From Agromyces protaetiae (lineage in GTDB: Bacteria; Actinomycetota; Actinomycetes; Actinomycetales; Microbacteriaceae), in assembly GCF_030866785.1 (NCBI RefSeq), contig NZ_CP133018.1:2294001-2358000 (forward strand): DNA of 64,000 nt, read 5' to 3'. The notes below the pieces were generated by a model. It was not told where the DNA came from. It saw only the letters and a program-made list of their open reading frames with translations, and searched no databases. The translations under genes and the position numbers were made by a program. Shown piece after piece: positions 63,912 through 64,000 of this stretch; position 1 is the stretch's first letter, and the number at the start of each line of letters is the position of its first letter.

Positions 63912-64000
63912 GTGAACGACGTGCTGGACTGGATCCTCGACACGGTGCAGTCGGTAGACCCTGTCCTGCGCACGATCCTCGCGGGCGTGGCGATCATGCT
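63912..64000 (+). CDS. Probable DedA-family membrane protein (5' part only)
   Basis: Only 29 residues are inside the window: MNDVLDWILDTVQSVDPVLR and the start of a hydrophobic helix. This pattern, an amphipathic segment ending in DPVLRTILAG before a first helix, is that of DedA proteins, which move undecaprenyl phosphate or phospholipid across the membrane. The assignment rests on this short match. The start is GTG 63912, seven bases after a TAGGCT box. Confidence 0.55.
   Translation, partial: MNDVLDWILDTVQSVDPVLRTILAGVAIM

Overview
The window is chromosomal DNA from a high-GC actinobacterium, most likely a Microbacteriaceae member (Agromyces-like). The evidence is very high G+C at third codon positions, frequent GTG starts, many promoters that place the -10 box six bases before the start codon (leaderless mRNAs), and the Micrococcales gene order leuS, comEA, comEC, holA, rpsT, lepA, hemW, hrcA, dnaJ, rsmE, HIT, phoH, ybeY, corC, era, leuA, recO, uppS, dusB, dgt, dnaG. 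The genus is inference. I saw no rRNA, tRNA, CRISPR array, insertion sequence or prophage.

Layout. 1-3888: end of a dipeptide ABC importer operon (dppA-dppB-dppC, minus strand). 4095-12108: dnaG, dgt, dusB, uppS and recO (minus), interrupted by a YbaK-type deacylase, a DsbA/FrnE thioredoxin-fold protein with a coupled 56-residue Cys-pair protein, and a small secreted protein. 12307-14886: TRIC channel gene, then leuA with a 14-residue Leu-rich leader peptide and attenuator. 14953-19114: a sensor kinase, response regulator and ABC exporter module sitting between leuA and era. 19272-26563: era, corC, ybeY, phoH, HIT, rsmE, dnaJ and hrcA, with a perfect CIRCE operator ahead of hrcA. 26680-35947: DUF4870, hemW, DUF1990, a DUF222/HNH protein, an orphan small gene, lepA, then a second kinase/regulator pair with an alpha/beta hydrolase. 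35974-41516: rpsT, a 555-base non-coding interval with palindromic elements and a minisatellite, holA, comEC and comEA.

41617-51792 is an accessory sugar-catabolism island inserted between comEA and leuS. A divergent XylR-like AraC regulator faces a plus-strand operon: oxidoreductase, TIM-barrel isomerase, sugar ABC importer (binding protein and two permeases), SDR, hydroxyacid-dehydrogenase-like enzyme, a second Gfo/Idh/MocA oxidoreductase and a formylglycine-generating enzyme with both catalytic cysteines. Neither its sugar ATPase nor any sulfatase is in the window.

51818-56003: leuS and pabB. 56130-63808: cydABDC (cytochrome bd oxidase and its CydDC assembly transporter, minus strand) diverges from a BlaI-type repressor and an M56 metalloprotease gene. 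Two identical operators, TTCTAC-N5-GTAGAA, lie in the shared promoter region, one over the cydA -10 box and one at the blaI -35 position. This BlaI/M56-cytochrome bd circuit and the sugar/FGE island are the most interesting systems here. The window ends in the first 29 residues of a probable DedA protein.
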